NCBI GenBank assembly: GCA_014621425.1
Contig: JAANBB010000401.1
Span: 1-37,261, forward strand
Direction: 5' to 3'
Length of the DNA stretch: 37,261 nucleotides
Source of the DNA: Cylindrodendrum hubeiense
Lineage: Eukaryota > Ascomycota > Sordariomycetes > Hypocreales > Nectriaceae
Shown here: positions 1 to 9,277 of the stretch, piece after piece
Layout: every line of letters begins with the position of its first letter
Position numbering within the stretch: position 1 is the first letter of the stretch
Notes under the pieces: generated by a model
What the model saw: the letters and a program-made list of their open reading frames with translations, nothing else
Databases searched by the model: none
Told to the model about the DNA's origin: nothing
Made by a program: the position numbers and the translations under genes

Positions 1-1584
1 CAGGGACACCGCTCCCACCGATGACGATGGTTGGAAGTCCATCTGCACCTGTGATTGTGAGGGTAGGGACACCGCCCCCGCCACCGATAACAGTTGGAAG
101 TCCATCCGTGCCTGTGATGGTGACCCAAGAGGTGGGTAGAGGTTCATTGCCAGCAGTTCCGTGGGTATTCGTGAACCAAGGAGGAAGTTGAGTGGACACG
201 GGAAGGCTATCACTAGAAACCCCAGATGGGTTGAAAGGTGATGTACCAGGAGCATCTCCGGGGCTCCCAGAACCAGGTGCTTGGGAAGGGATGGGAAGAG
301 GTGCTTGTGTACTTGCGCCAGGGCCGCCTGGGAAGCTTCCAGGCGAGTCAGTAGGGAAGCCGCCAGTACCATCACCGGGGGCGTCAGTAGGGAACCCATT
401 CGAAGCATCACTGGAATACCCGGGTGCAGTGTCCGGAGTAGGGATAGGAGAGAAGGGAGAGTCCGAGCCATCGCCCGTGCCAGCGCCATCTTCAGGGCCA
501 CTGCCATCTTCAGGGTCACCTCCATTATTGGAACCGTTGCCATCGTTGGGGACGTTGTCATCGCTGGGGACGTTGTCATCGCTGGGGACGTTGCCACCAT
601 CGGGGGCGTCGCCATCGGTAGCACCAGTGTCATCGTTACCAGTGTCTGTTCCGTCCGTTCCGTCACCAGAACCAGTTCCATCATCAGGGCCAATTTCATC
701 ATCAGGTGAGCCCCAGATGTCAATGGTCAGAGTTGTAAATGGCGAAACAGAGGCGCTTTCTGGGTTGACCGTGGAAGATGGTGGTTGGGTAGGAACAGGG
801 GATTGGACAACAGTCTGATCAGAATCAGAGCCATTTGGTAGAGAGCCGGGAGAACTGTTTGAAGAGCCATCTTGTGGGCCATCTGAAGTTCCATCGGAGT
901 TTGTGGGGTAGACAGTGACAATGACGGTTGTTGTTTTGGTAGCACAGGTGGGGAAATTTGGAACAGAAGCTCCAGGGGCACCGGGGTAGGGAAGGCTGCC
1001 AGGAACAATGACTGAACCATCACCGGGGATGCCGCTGGGAACGCCACCAGCAGGAACAATAGTGGGAATACCGGGGTGAGGAAGGCTGACAGGGACAACA
1101 GGAGGACCACTGTCAGGGTAGGGGGGACCTCCGCCAGGGGAGGGGGAACTGCCAGGGACAATGACTGAACCATCACCAGAGATGCTACCAGCGGGGACAG
1201 CAGATCCAACGGGGACAACAGATCCAACAGGGACAACAGATCCAGCGGGAGGGATACCGCCAGGGATGCTGCCAGCTGGAACGACAGGGCCGATAGGAGG
1301 AATGCCGCCAGGAACAGTTCCGGGGACGCTGCCTGGAATACTGCCAGGAACGGTTCCGGGAACAGGGAAAGTACCAGGTGAGCCATTGGGGTTGGCAGGA
1401 GAAACGGTCCCGGTAGCATCATTTGGGATTCCATTGGGTCTGCCGCCAGGAGAGCTGTGTCTCGTTAGCACGAAGTCAGGCCATTGTGGAGTTGTCACAC
1501 TCACCCGTAATCCGCGGCTTGGGCACTAGAGTGACCCAGAAGCCCGGTGGCCACAATGGCCCCGAGAGACGCAGAGATCCGCAT
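1..1584 (-). CDS. Secreted repetitive Pro/Gly/Ser/Asp-rich surface protein, 5' part, two exons
   Basis: The gene runs off the left edge, so only the N-terminal ~511 residues are seen. Exon 1 (1584-1505) starts with ATG and encodes a clear signal peptide, MRISASLGAIVATGLLGHSS, followed by AQA and then ADYG. A 50-base intron (1504-1455) has donor GTGAGT, branch GCTAAC and acceptor ACACAG. Exon 2 (1454-1) is open throughout but has no usable ATG near its start. The protein is low complexity. First come Gly-Ser-Val-Val-Pro-Val-type repeats, with three copies near 1201-1250. A single visible cysteine follows in a CATKTTTVIVTVYPT stretch (about 900-955). Next is an Asp/Gly-rich acidic block with three NVPSDD-like units (544-600). 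At the left edge are repeats with a T-G-x-D-G-L-P-T core. This composition fits fungal cell-wall or adhesin-like proteins. Whether it ends in a GPI signal cannot be seen. Function beyond a secreted surface location is inference. Confidence 0.82.
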
Positions 1585-2619
1585 CTGGGCGAGATTTCTT
1601 CCAGAGGGAATTGTCAACGGCTGGAGAAAAGATGGAGGACAACAGTTGGTATGAGAGACGGCGAGCTGCCTGGAAGACAGGAAGACAACAGACGATTGAA
1701 GTGCGAACGAGTGTACCACGAGGGACGAAGCCGCCAAGGGATGAAGAGATGAAAAGGGACGAGAATGTAGACGAGGTCTCGTGCACTGAAGGAGAGTGAA
1801 GGTGAAGGAGAGAGGTTGGAGGAGTGAGAATGGAACGTGGGAGAAAACTCTTTGTGGGTGGCGGATGGAGGGGAAGGGGGAAGGTTGTGTGCCCTGCTCG
1901 GTCGACGGCGAGGAGTGAGTGCTCCTTCCCTCTCGGCAACTGTTGGGGATGAGGCGTTGGGTGAGGATTGCCTCAGGCTTCTCACTTGGGGGTAAAGGAG
2001 CAGAGGGAAGGTGCGAGGTAAAAGTTGCGAGGCACCTCATAGTGTCAACTGGCAGCAGCTGTCGTCTGAAGAGCCACGAGGATTCACATGTGCAAGAATG
2101 CGAGTCCTCCCGAGCAGGTAAGTACAGGTGTGTTAAGGATAAATGCAGACAGTCTATTAATATTATTGCTTGACTTGTGATATCCTATGAGCTATAGTTC
2201 TTCGCTGTCTCAAGATACTATGAACATTGCGCTTGGTGTTTGGTGTCGCCATTCGGAACAACGTGAGGACAACCACGTGAAGCAACAACCTCCTTCCACT
2301 TACAGCGAGCCATCAAAATCAAGTGTCTCGCCAAAATTTGATGCACGGATCAAGTTCCGCCCAGATTGAGGTTGGCTCGTGATCAAGGATCAAAGAGCCT
2401 CGTGCCCGACCCAAGAGCCTCCTTCTCTGGCTGAGTTAGCGATAGAGCCTGGTAAAGGAAGTCAGGCAGGACCAGTTCAACTAGCGCATGTCTCGCAGTG
2501 TCAAACTGTAGAAACGAAACGGAGAAGGAAGGTTGAAAACATGTTAGCGGCGCCATCAAGAATCACGGATGAGGAGTATCATCATTTGGCGTGCAGGTAT
2601 CCAACTTTCTGACTGTACG
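1585..2619. other. Gene-free interval; 5' flank of the surface-protein gene
   Basis: I see no gene here. The half next to the surface-protein start (about 1620-1960) is strongly purine-rich on the + strand, so it is pyrimidine-rich on the coding (-) strand. Fungal promoters and transcription start regions often look like this. The open frames overlapping it are short, mutually overlapping and of low-complexity composition. The rest, to 2619, is mixed sequence including the 3' side of the next gene. Confidence 0.5.
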
Positions 2620-3566
2620 TCATACAACATGATCAGAGTAGGGAGGTGGTGCAGACGAATCCTCTCGGCTTATGAGACCATCCACAGCCCTCTTTCTGTC
2701 CTCCTCCTCTATTCGCGCCGCCCACATGGCTGCACCCGCTGTCGAAGTCAAGAGGAAGAAGAGCGACAGGATGGGAATCAGCTCCAAGATCATGGCGACG
2801 GTACCGAACCAGATGTACTCCCATGCGCGATCCCTCAATTCCTTCTTCCGCTGGTCTTTAGACAGACCCTTGATGTCAAACCACCGATAATGCGACAGCT
2901 TGCCGAGTCTCGCTCCTGTGATGATGATGAATGCCAGCGTGCCGACATACGGGATCAGGTTGAGGGGCAGGAACACGATGAGTTCGACGATCTGGATGAC
3001 GCTCCATGGAGTGTAGACGGCAGAAGTGGTGGGCTTTCCGAGCATCTTGACGGAATTGGGAGCATCAAGGAACAAGATTCGGTGCGGAGAGATGAGGTCT
3101 GTCAACGAGTAGTTGATGAGAGTTGCCTACACGAGTATTAGTGGGACAGGAATCACGCATGCTTGTCCAAATTGAATCTCACATCAAATACATCCACTCG
3201 GCACTCATCCACAAAGAAGCCCTCAAAAAGAGCCTGGATGATCACCAGCCCCTCGCCCAACACCAGGACCACGGCGTTGACCCATGCACCCCATCCATGA
3301 AAGAGAGCCAGGAACGCAAACTGGGGCAAAAAGGCAAAAGCGAAGAGCAGAAAATAAACAAGGAATGAGATGAGCGACAGGGGCAGCATGCGCCCAACAA
3401 AGAGGGGCCAGAATTCGCGGTGGCGCAGGTAATACCAGATGCCGCGTATGGGATAGGACGCAGCGACGCTGGCTCGCTTGAGGTAGAGGATTGGCCGGTG
3501 GACCGGGCGAGACAGGGCCTCAATCCGCGTGGGATACGGCCGATTTGAGGTACCGTTTTGAGGCAT
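2620..3566 (-). CDS. RRT8/LDS-like multi-pass membrane protein, two exons
   Basis: Exon 1 is 3566-3183 and exon 2 is 3126-2620. The 56-base intron (3182-3127) has donor GTGAGA, branch CACTAAT and acceptor GTGTAG, and joins D-V-F-D to A-T-L-I-N in phase 0. The product is 296 residues. I take the ATG at 3566 because the frame upstream offers only a TTG. Membrane segments include PLSLISFLVYFLLFAFAFL, the WVNAVVLVLGEGLVIIQALF region, one around LIVFLPLNLIPYVGTLAFII and one around TVAMILELIPILSLFFLL. The order of segments, the R-P-x-x-Y-L-K start and the E-G-F-F-V-D-E motif resemble the fungal outer spore wall RRT8/LDS1/LDS2 family (EI24-like). In yeast those proteins sit on lipid droplets and at the spore wall; a matching role here is inference. 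The tail is charged and ends with a PPPY motif. It is transcribed divergently from the GFA gene. Confidence 0.8.
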
Positions 3567-4195
3567 GGTGGAATTCTCGCTCGGTATTGCAGAAGTAATC
3601 AATTAGAGCTCCAGGCATCACCAGTGAGTTGTGGTGTTGCTCGACAATGGAAACCAGCCTCCCATTACGTCACTGATCGGAGAAAATGGCCCCGTCATTC
3701 CGGGTGCAGCACACGGCCACGTGCTCTGTTGCGCAATCTCCACGGGCCTGGTTGAGCATGGACCCTGGAGCAAATCAGCCCTACGAATTTACGGCGAGGT
3801 GCAGGGTAGGAGGAGCGGTTCCAGACGTTGATCTAATAGGGTTTGTTTATCTAAATGAAATCACTACTCGGTATTAACTGTAGTTCTATGAGTTTGCGCC
3901 GCATCTAAGTTTTCTACTGATCGTTTGTTGCTCATGTTGTAAACCCGACAGGTGGGGTGGAGAGCCTCGTCCTTTATCTCTGCGTCATGCCGGAAACTTA
4001 TTTTGCTGTTTAGCTTTGCTTTGAACTGAGCTGAATCACAAGCACCCAAAAGGACATAATTATTACTGAACAGTCATCAAAAGCCTCCATTTAGCTGAAT
4101 AAGTGTTGATTCTGCCTTAGGGATCAGTTGTGTAAGTTGAGCGACCACTCAATACTGTCATTCAAAGCTCACATCTAGTGACCCCGCGCGTCAGC
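3567..4195. other. Shared divergent upstream region (RRT8-like / GFA)
   Basis: This 629-base stretch separates two divergently transcribed starts (3566 on -, 4196 on +), so it should hold both promoters. The right part (about 3830-4170) is AT-richer. I see no convincing TATA element and no coding sequence. Confidence 0.45.
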
Positions 4196-4651
4196 ATGAA
4201 TCCAAAGATCCGGTGCCAGTGCGGCAAAATAGTCATCTACGCGTCTCGCCCAGAACCCCTCGATGTCTACTGCTGTCATTGTCTAGAATGTCAGAGGCAG
4301 TCGTCTACCGCCTACGGCACTACGGCCATCTTCCCCGCAGAGGGAATGTGGCCGCTTCCAGAAGACATGCGTTCTAAACTCGGGGTCTGGATCCGCCCGA
4401 CGGACGCAGGCAATACGCTCGAGTGTTACTTCTGCAAGGAATGCGGCGTGCGGATTCTGCATCGAAGCATTCTGCCAGACGGGACGCCCAAGCCAACGCT
4501 GAGCATCAAGGGAGGGTGCTTGGAGGGACTGAGCTGGGAGGGCGCGAAGCACATATATACGCGATCGGCCAGGGTACCTGTTCCAGAGGGAGGGGATCCG
4601 GGGTCGCCTGGCCTTGCAGTGGGACTGGAGCCGCACGGCGTGCATAAGTAG
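4196..4651 (+). CDS. GFA/Mss4-like zinc-binding protein
   Basis: This is a single-exon gene of 151 residues. The ATG at 4196 is chosen because the in-frame codon further upstream (4178) is GTG. It carries the cysteine pattern of the GFA (glutathione-dependent formaldehyde-activating enzyme/CENP-V, Mss4-like) fold: C7-x-C9, then C26-C-H-C29-x-x-C32, then C77-x-x-C80-x-x-C83. Those positions match structural and catalytic zinc ligands in the family. The length is normal for a single-domain fungal member. Such proteins were named for adduct formation between glutathione and formaldehyde, but most fungal paralogues have no proven substrate, so only the fold and zinc binding are well supported. 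It lies between an RRT8-like gene (divergent) and a dehydrogenase (same strand, 611 bases downstream). Nothing in the sequence links their functions. Confidence 0.85.
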   Translation: MNPKIRCQCGKIVIYASRPEPLDVYCCHCLECQRQSSTAYGTTAIFPAEGMWPLPEDMRSKLGVWIRPTDAGNTLECYFCKECGVRILHRSILPDGTPKPTLSIKGGCLEGLSWEGAKHIYTRSARVPVPEGGDPGSPGLAVGLEPHGVHK

Positions 4652-5262
4652 AACATGTGTTGAATTGAATGCGTTGCTTCACGTCAATTGCTGGTGGCTG
4701 ATGACTGGAATACGCCCTCGCTGTGATAACCGTGGGATCAAAAGTGCAACGCCTATATTCATTGACACGGAAAGAAAAAAATCATAAGATAGTGAATTGA
4801 GTTCCTAGATTGTCGCACAAGCAAAGCGACAATAGCCAGAAACAATGGATGAGCAGAACAATCCATGTTTGGAATCTGCTGTGGAGCCGTCGGGAATCCG
4901 GATTGTGTCGGAGCTATTGGAGCTCCATAAAAGCCGATGTCGTGGATCCATCTCCGACCGAAGCCCAACATCGCCGTTCCGAGACCCACGTCACCATGAA
5001 CAGCCACAGCTGCAGTCTTGACGCTTTTCCATTTTGAGAGAATTTAATTGTAATTAGACTACAGTGGACAGGTCAATCATCGGTGCCTGGTGAGCGTAAC
5101 GACTTGAGGACAAGGGGCTGAAGGGTGGACACTCGGGATTCTCGCACTCCGAGTCAAGAGGTGATTCTAGTATATATAACTACAATGACCAACCGATTTC
5201 AATTCTTGGCATTATAATCTGCATACTTTGAACTTGCATACATTCTTCTATTGCCAGCCACT
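4652..5262. other. Intergenic, 3' flank of GFA gene and promoter of the SDR gene
   Basis: The stretch holds no gene I can support. It contains the 3' flank of the GFA gene and, at its right end, an AT-rich promoter with a TATA element (listed separately). The short open frames on both strands around 4760-5040 mirror each other and have no recognisable domain. Confidence 0.5.
5171..5179 (+). promoter_or_regulatory. TATA box of the SDR gene
   Basis: TATATATAA lies 84 to 92 bases before the ATG at 5263, in an AT-rich setting and correctly placed for a short fungal leader. Confidence 0.55.
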
Positions 5263-6335
5263 ATGTCGTCCGTCCGATCACAGATGTTCCCGCCCAAGCC
5301 CACTTTCACAGAGGAGTCTTTGCATTCGCTATCCTCCCGAGTATATATCATAACCGGCGCAACATCCGGAGTCGGCCAAGAGCTGGCTAAGATCCTCTAC
5401 TCCAAATCCGCAGTCGTCTATCTCGCTGCCCGAAACGCCTCGAGGATCGCTTCGTCAATTAAAACCATCACAGAATTGTTCCCTCAATCCACGGGTCGCC
5501 TGGAGCCTCTGCAGGTTGATCTCTCTGATTTGCAGAGCATTGCACCTGCTGCCGCGTTTTTCAAGGGAAAGGAGACCAGACTCGATGGCCTGGTACTCAA
5601 CGCAGGTGTAATGACCCCACCCGACGGCAGCAAGTCCCAGCAGGGACATGAGTTCCAGATGGGAACTAACTGCCTTGGCGGCTATACTTTACTGCGTCTA
5701 CTTGAAGACGCCCTAATCAGTACCGTAAGTCTTGCAGAAAAGGCTAGTGTGCGAGTCGTGTGGTTGGCGAGCACGATCATTGGCATTCCCAAGGGTGGTG
5801 GCATTGTCTGGGACGAGACAAAGAACGAGCCAAAGGTTGTGAAGAACCAGATGGAAAATTACATGATGACCAAAGTCGGAAACGTTTTCCTGTCCTATGA
5901 TACAGCAACGCGGCTAGGCGCTCATGGAGTCATATCTGTGGTATGTGCTTTTCTCGGATGGTTGCAGGAACAGCAGCTAATAGACCCCCAGTCAGTAAAC
6001 CCGGGACTCATCAAGACAGAACTTCAACGTCATCTCCCGGGCCCAGTCGCACTATTCATGGTAAGAATCCTAAGGTGATCTCGATGCACAATGCTAATTG
6101 AGTACAGGGTATGGTATTCAAACCCGCCAAATTTGGAGCGTACAGCGAATTGTTCGGCCTGCTATCCCCGGAGGTCACATCTGAGAAGAATGGCGCCTTC
6201 ATTATTCCTTTCGGTCGTTTTGGGCGTCTCCCCAACGACATTGAATCTGCGTTCAAGACCAAACAGCAGGGCGGTTCCGGCGTGGCTCAGCGCTTTGTTG
6301 ACTTTTGCGAGCGAGAAACTAAGGCGTTCAAATGA
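5263..6335 (+). CDS. Short-chain dehydrogenase/reductase (retinol dehydrogenase/WWOX-like), three exons
   Basis: The exons are 5263-5940, 5992-6060 and 6108-6335, giving 324 residues. Intron 1 (5941-5991, 51 bases) has donor GTATGT, branch GCTAAT and acceptor CCCCAG. Intron 2 (6061-6107, 47 bases) has donor GTAAGA, branch TGCTAAT and acceptor TACAG. I use the ATG at 5263; the frame upstream offers only TTG. The Rossmann motif TGATSGVG is at residues 31-38, VDLSDL at 85-90, NAGV at 113-116, the likely catalytic Ser near 170 and the Y-x-x-x-K pair at Y200/K204. These show an intact classical NAD(P)-dependent oxidoreductase. After splicing, S-V-N-P-G supplies the usual proline-glycine motif behind the active site. 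The family acts on many alcohols, ketones and secondary metabolites, so the substrate is unknown. It converges with the EEP gene, with 163 bases between the two stop codons. Confidence 0.88.
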
Positions 6336-6498
6336 AGGACAAAGGAAAGCACTGAGGACTTTGTGATAATTAATACCCGGCTATAGAATCGTGTTTGTTT
6401 ATAGACTTTTATTTGTATTTCTATTGCATTTTCTGCATGCCAAGAGAGGTGTAGCTGCCAGATACAATTTAGACTGCTTAATATCACTTAATCTTCAA

Positions 6499-7389
6499 TC
6501 ACTGCTTGCGGGGCATCTTGAAGTCAACGACCACAGGTCGATGATCCGAGATGAAAATTCCATCCTCAAACCTGGTGTTTAGAACTGCAAACGAGTCCCA
6601 TTCGAGGCCGTCAGGGTCCCTGACGAAGATATGATCAATCTCTGTGTCGTCTGATGAATCCACTGTAAATCCCGTATATGTCTTAACATTTCCAAAATGA
6701 TGAACCTCCGGCACCACATTCTTTGTGTCGTACATTTCTGAAGCCAGAGTCTGGTAGGCAACGTTGTCAGGCGTGACGTTGAGATCGCCCCCTAGGAACA
6801 CTGGAATAGTCTTTGACTTGTAAGATGACCACTCATCGGAAACGCGGACAAGGAGTTTAGCCGAGTTCTCGCGGGCAACCTGGCCGCGGTGGTCAAAGTG
6901 AGTGCACATGTAGACGATGCGTGCGCCGGAGCTCTTGTGACGGAAGCGGGCGACAGTCACGATACGGGGGAGGGCAGCGTCCCATCCCACAGAGCCAGCT
7001 TCTTCGGGCGTCTCGCTGAGCCAATAGGTCGTGTTGTCTTCAAGTTTCCATACGGAAGGACGATAGAAGATGGGCGAGAACTCTCCAGCCTGAGCGCCAT
7101 CATCCCGACCAACGCCAACATAGGTCCACTCATCGCCGAGGCCTGTGTCAAGATCCTGAACCTGAGGGAACGTAGCCTCTTGGAAGCACATGAGTGCCTA
7201 AGGACGTCCGGTAGACTCATAGTTCAGTTGAGCAGACATCAAGGGCTGTCGAACAGACCAAAGTTCCTCGCCAGCACTACCAACTGAGACAGCCAGTCGG
7301 ATATTGTAAGTCATCAGCCGCATGTTGATGGTGCGGGGCGAAGCCGCGGCCACGGAAATGGCATTAAAGAGAGGGTAATTAAACTTCAT
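6499..7389 (-). pseudogene. Secreted endonuclease/exonuclease/phosphatase (EEP) family gene interrupted by one in-frame TAG
   Basis: One frame of 297 codons runs from ATG 7389 to TGA 6499. It is broken only by a TAG at 7200-7198 (codon 64). The start looks like a signal peptide (MKFNYPLFNAISVAAA-SP). All EEP fold motifs are present: M-T-Y-N-I-R (N29), C-F-Q-E-A (E71, just after the stop), C-T-H-F-D-H-R-G, G-G-D-L-N-V, I-D-H-I-F-V and S-D-H-R-P-V. Such proteins are metal-dependent phosphodiesterases or phosphatases, and some fungal ones are secreted. Because the reading frame and the conserved text continue directly across the TAG, I read it as a nonsense change, not an exon end. I found no GT-AG intron that removes it and keeps the frame. 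Reinitiation at ATG 7191 would lose the signal peptide and N29. It could be a recent pseudogene, a base error or, less likely, readthrough. The TATA box upstream is intact. Confidence 0.75.
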
Positions 7390-7472
7390 TGTAAAGATTA
7401 ATTACAGAGGATTCCAGTTCGGATGAGTGGTGTATTTCTTCAACTGTTCCTGGCTATAGCGCAACAGTCTCT

Positions 7473-7479
7473 CTTTATA
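7473..7479 (-). promoter_or_regulatory. TATA box of the EEP gene
   Basis: On the - strand this reads TATAAAG, 84 to 90 bases before the ATG at 7389. Spacing and orientation fit a core promoter, so the promoter of the interrupted gene still looks functional. Confidence 0.5.
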
Positions 7480-9158
7480 TCATCTTCCTGGAACCTTGAC
7501 TTGCGTGGAAATAACACCGAGATGCCTAATCTGGCAACTGCAGGGTTGCATGCTACTGTATACCGCCGAATGACGGGTTGTGTCTTGGAATAATCCTCGG
7601 CAGATATGATGATCAACAGGCACGTGGGGAACCGGGTGGTGATAATCCAACCAACCCATGTCAGTGCCACCATTTTCGCTCTACAAAGTAACCTTGAGTG
7701 TTGGGTGTAATAATCATACACATCACATAAATCACGCAGATAATACCTGGATACATAACGGAATCCACGGTATTAATATGCTTAAGAACGTGGGCCGCGA
7801 GAGTTTGGGCATGGTCGGCGATCAATGAGCCAAGCAGCGGGGTACCTGGGGCATTGACCAGTGAGCTGCACCACGAACCTCACATGGTGGAATCGAGAGG
7901 TTCTCGACCTAAGAGAAGACGGTAGGAGGCTAATGTAATCAGTCCATAGCTGCATTTAAGGCCCAATTAATATTCAGGCTGGGTGTTTTCCGCAACTAAT
8001 TTATAGTGTCGGGCGGGGTAGAAACGAAGAAGTTCAAGGGTCAACTCGATTGAAAGTGCTGGGATCCCTCATGTCTAGCTACGTCACATGCTAAGCCAAG
8101 AGGTGGTGCGACGGGAACATGGGTGTATCATAAGTCGAGGTAACCGCTTGCAACCTAGTAATAGTGACCTGTTTACTCCGTAAGGTCACGAGAGAGTGCA
8201 GCTCGTTTTGGGGAGAATGCTAGAACAAAAGAAAAGTATTGTCATGTGCACAAGTGACATAATAAATCAATACAACAAAGCAATAAGCATCCCGTATATG
8301 TATTAAGATGAATAAATTGTATTTAGTTTTGTTCATGTTCTTTCTTGTTCACAAGGCGGAAATATAGTAGCCCAAAGGTATCCTTGTCCGAGAGCGCAGG
8401 TTCCAGAGGTACTCACAAAACATATACGACCAATGTCAAACCAAACAAGAAACAGCGTGAATGCGATACTCCCGGTGTCGGCTACTTGCAGCAAGGCAGG
8501 CAACCAATCAAGACTGAACTGCGATGGTAAAATGGCGGATGGTTTGAGTTAGAACAGCGATTGAGATTGAGACTGAACGATGCCTCACACGCTTAATCGC
8601 TTAATCAGTTGTTCAAGGTCAGTTCCTTCGTTCATAAGCAATTAATTAGGTGACGAATGGCGGGTTTTGGTAACCGGGGTAAAATTCCCGCGCTTAACAT
8701 CAACCACGAAATACCTTGAGAAATGTGCCTTTTGTGGCGACATGAGAGGATAGCCGGGCTCCGGGAATAAAGGTAACATGATTCAGGAAATTGAATTTCC
8801 GATTACCCATGATTCAAAGACTCCTGCGGCTCGGCAGTTCATGGCTGTCGTCAGCACTCCTACAACTCTGTTAGTGGGTATTCTTTTCCGCCGCTCCAAT
8901 GCATTCGCCAATCGGCTACCGATCCAACGAAATAATGTGGCGGCGGAGTTTTAACCCCACAGCGTCGATGTCTCGAGGTCAACTCCCCACATGAGACTAA
9001 GCTGGTTCTGGCATGAGGAGAAGGTGTTGTGACAGTTTGAGCCGACGCGGGAGAGCGAAGCTAGTCGGTTGGAGACTTGGGAGCCCGCGTGCTGTCTTCC
9101 GAACGGAGAGCCGGAGGATAGTGGCGATGATGTGGGGAAAGGAGGGGGATAGACTAGG

Positions 9159-9166
9159 TATAAGTA
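9159..9166 (+). promoter_or_regulatory. TATA box of the AtuA-like gene
   Basis: TATAAGTA lies 112 to 119 bases before the ATG at 9278, at the start of a purine-rich leader. Confidence 0.45.
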
Positions 9167-9277
9167 GACACGAGAGGATGCTTGAGGAAAGATGGGAGAG
9201 AGAGACAGTAGGTGACGATACTAGAACCACTGGGTAATAACAACCTCAAGTCATACAGAAGCCCCAATACCGCAACA

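Larger units (their letters stand above)
7390..9277. other. Gene-free divergent interval (EEP / AtuA-like)
   Basis: About 1.9 kb between divergent genes. The left two thirds (to about 8700) are AT-rich. The last 250 bases before the AtuA-like gene are purine-rich. I see a 7-base inverted repeat (GTGACCT at 8164-8170, AGGTCAC at 8183-8189) that could be a hairpin or a dyad factor site, and a doubled CGCTTAAT unit near 8590-8605. The few open frames above 60 codons have no recognisable domain. I see no RNA gene or mobile element. Confidence 0.45.

Noticed and set aside
192..1529. Long + strand and - strand frames with ATG over the repeat region (for example 192-818 + and 727-1434 -)
   Set aside because: They are shadows of the spliced surface-protein frame. 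The true frame has a signal peptide, a good intron and repeats that make sense at protein level.
1501..2040. 179-codon - strand frame read as one long gene
   Set aside because: Only its last 27 codons are real (exon 1 with the signal peptide from ATG 1584). The upstream part is pyrimidine-rich promoter sequence and starts at a non-conserved codon.
7198..7258. Intron that would remove the TAG in the EEP gene
   Set aside because: A GT at 7258 with the AG at 7198 gives 61 bases, shifts the frame and deletes conserved residues. GT at 7205 leaves an 8-base intron. No usable pair keeps the frame.
5263..7389. A biosynthetic gene cluster around the dehydrogenase and the EEP gene
   Set aside because: No polyketide synthase, peptide synthetase, terpene cyclase or cluster regulator is nearby, and the neighbours are housekeeping or unrelated.
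8164..8189. 7-base inverted repeat GTGACCT/AGGTCAC
   Set aside because: Too short to call a site without knowing a factor; kept only as a remark for the interval.
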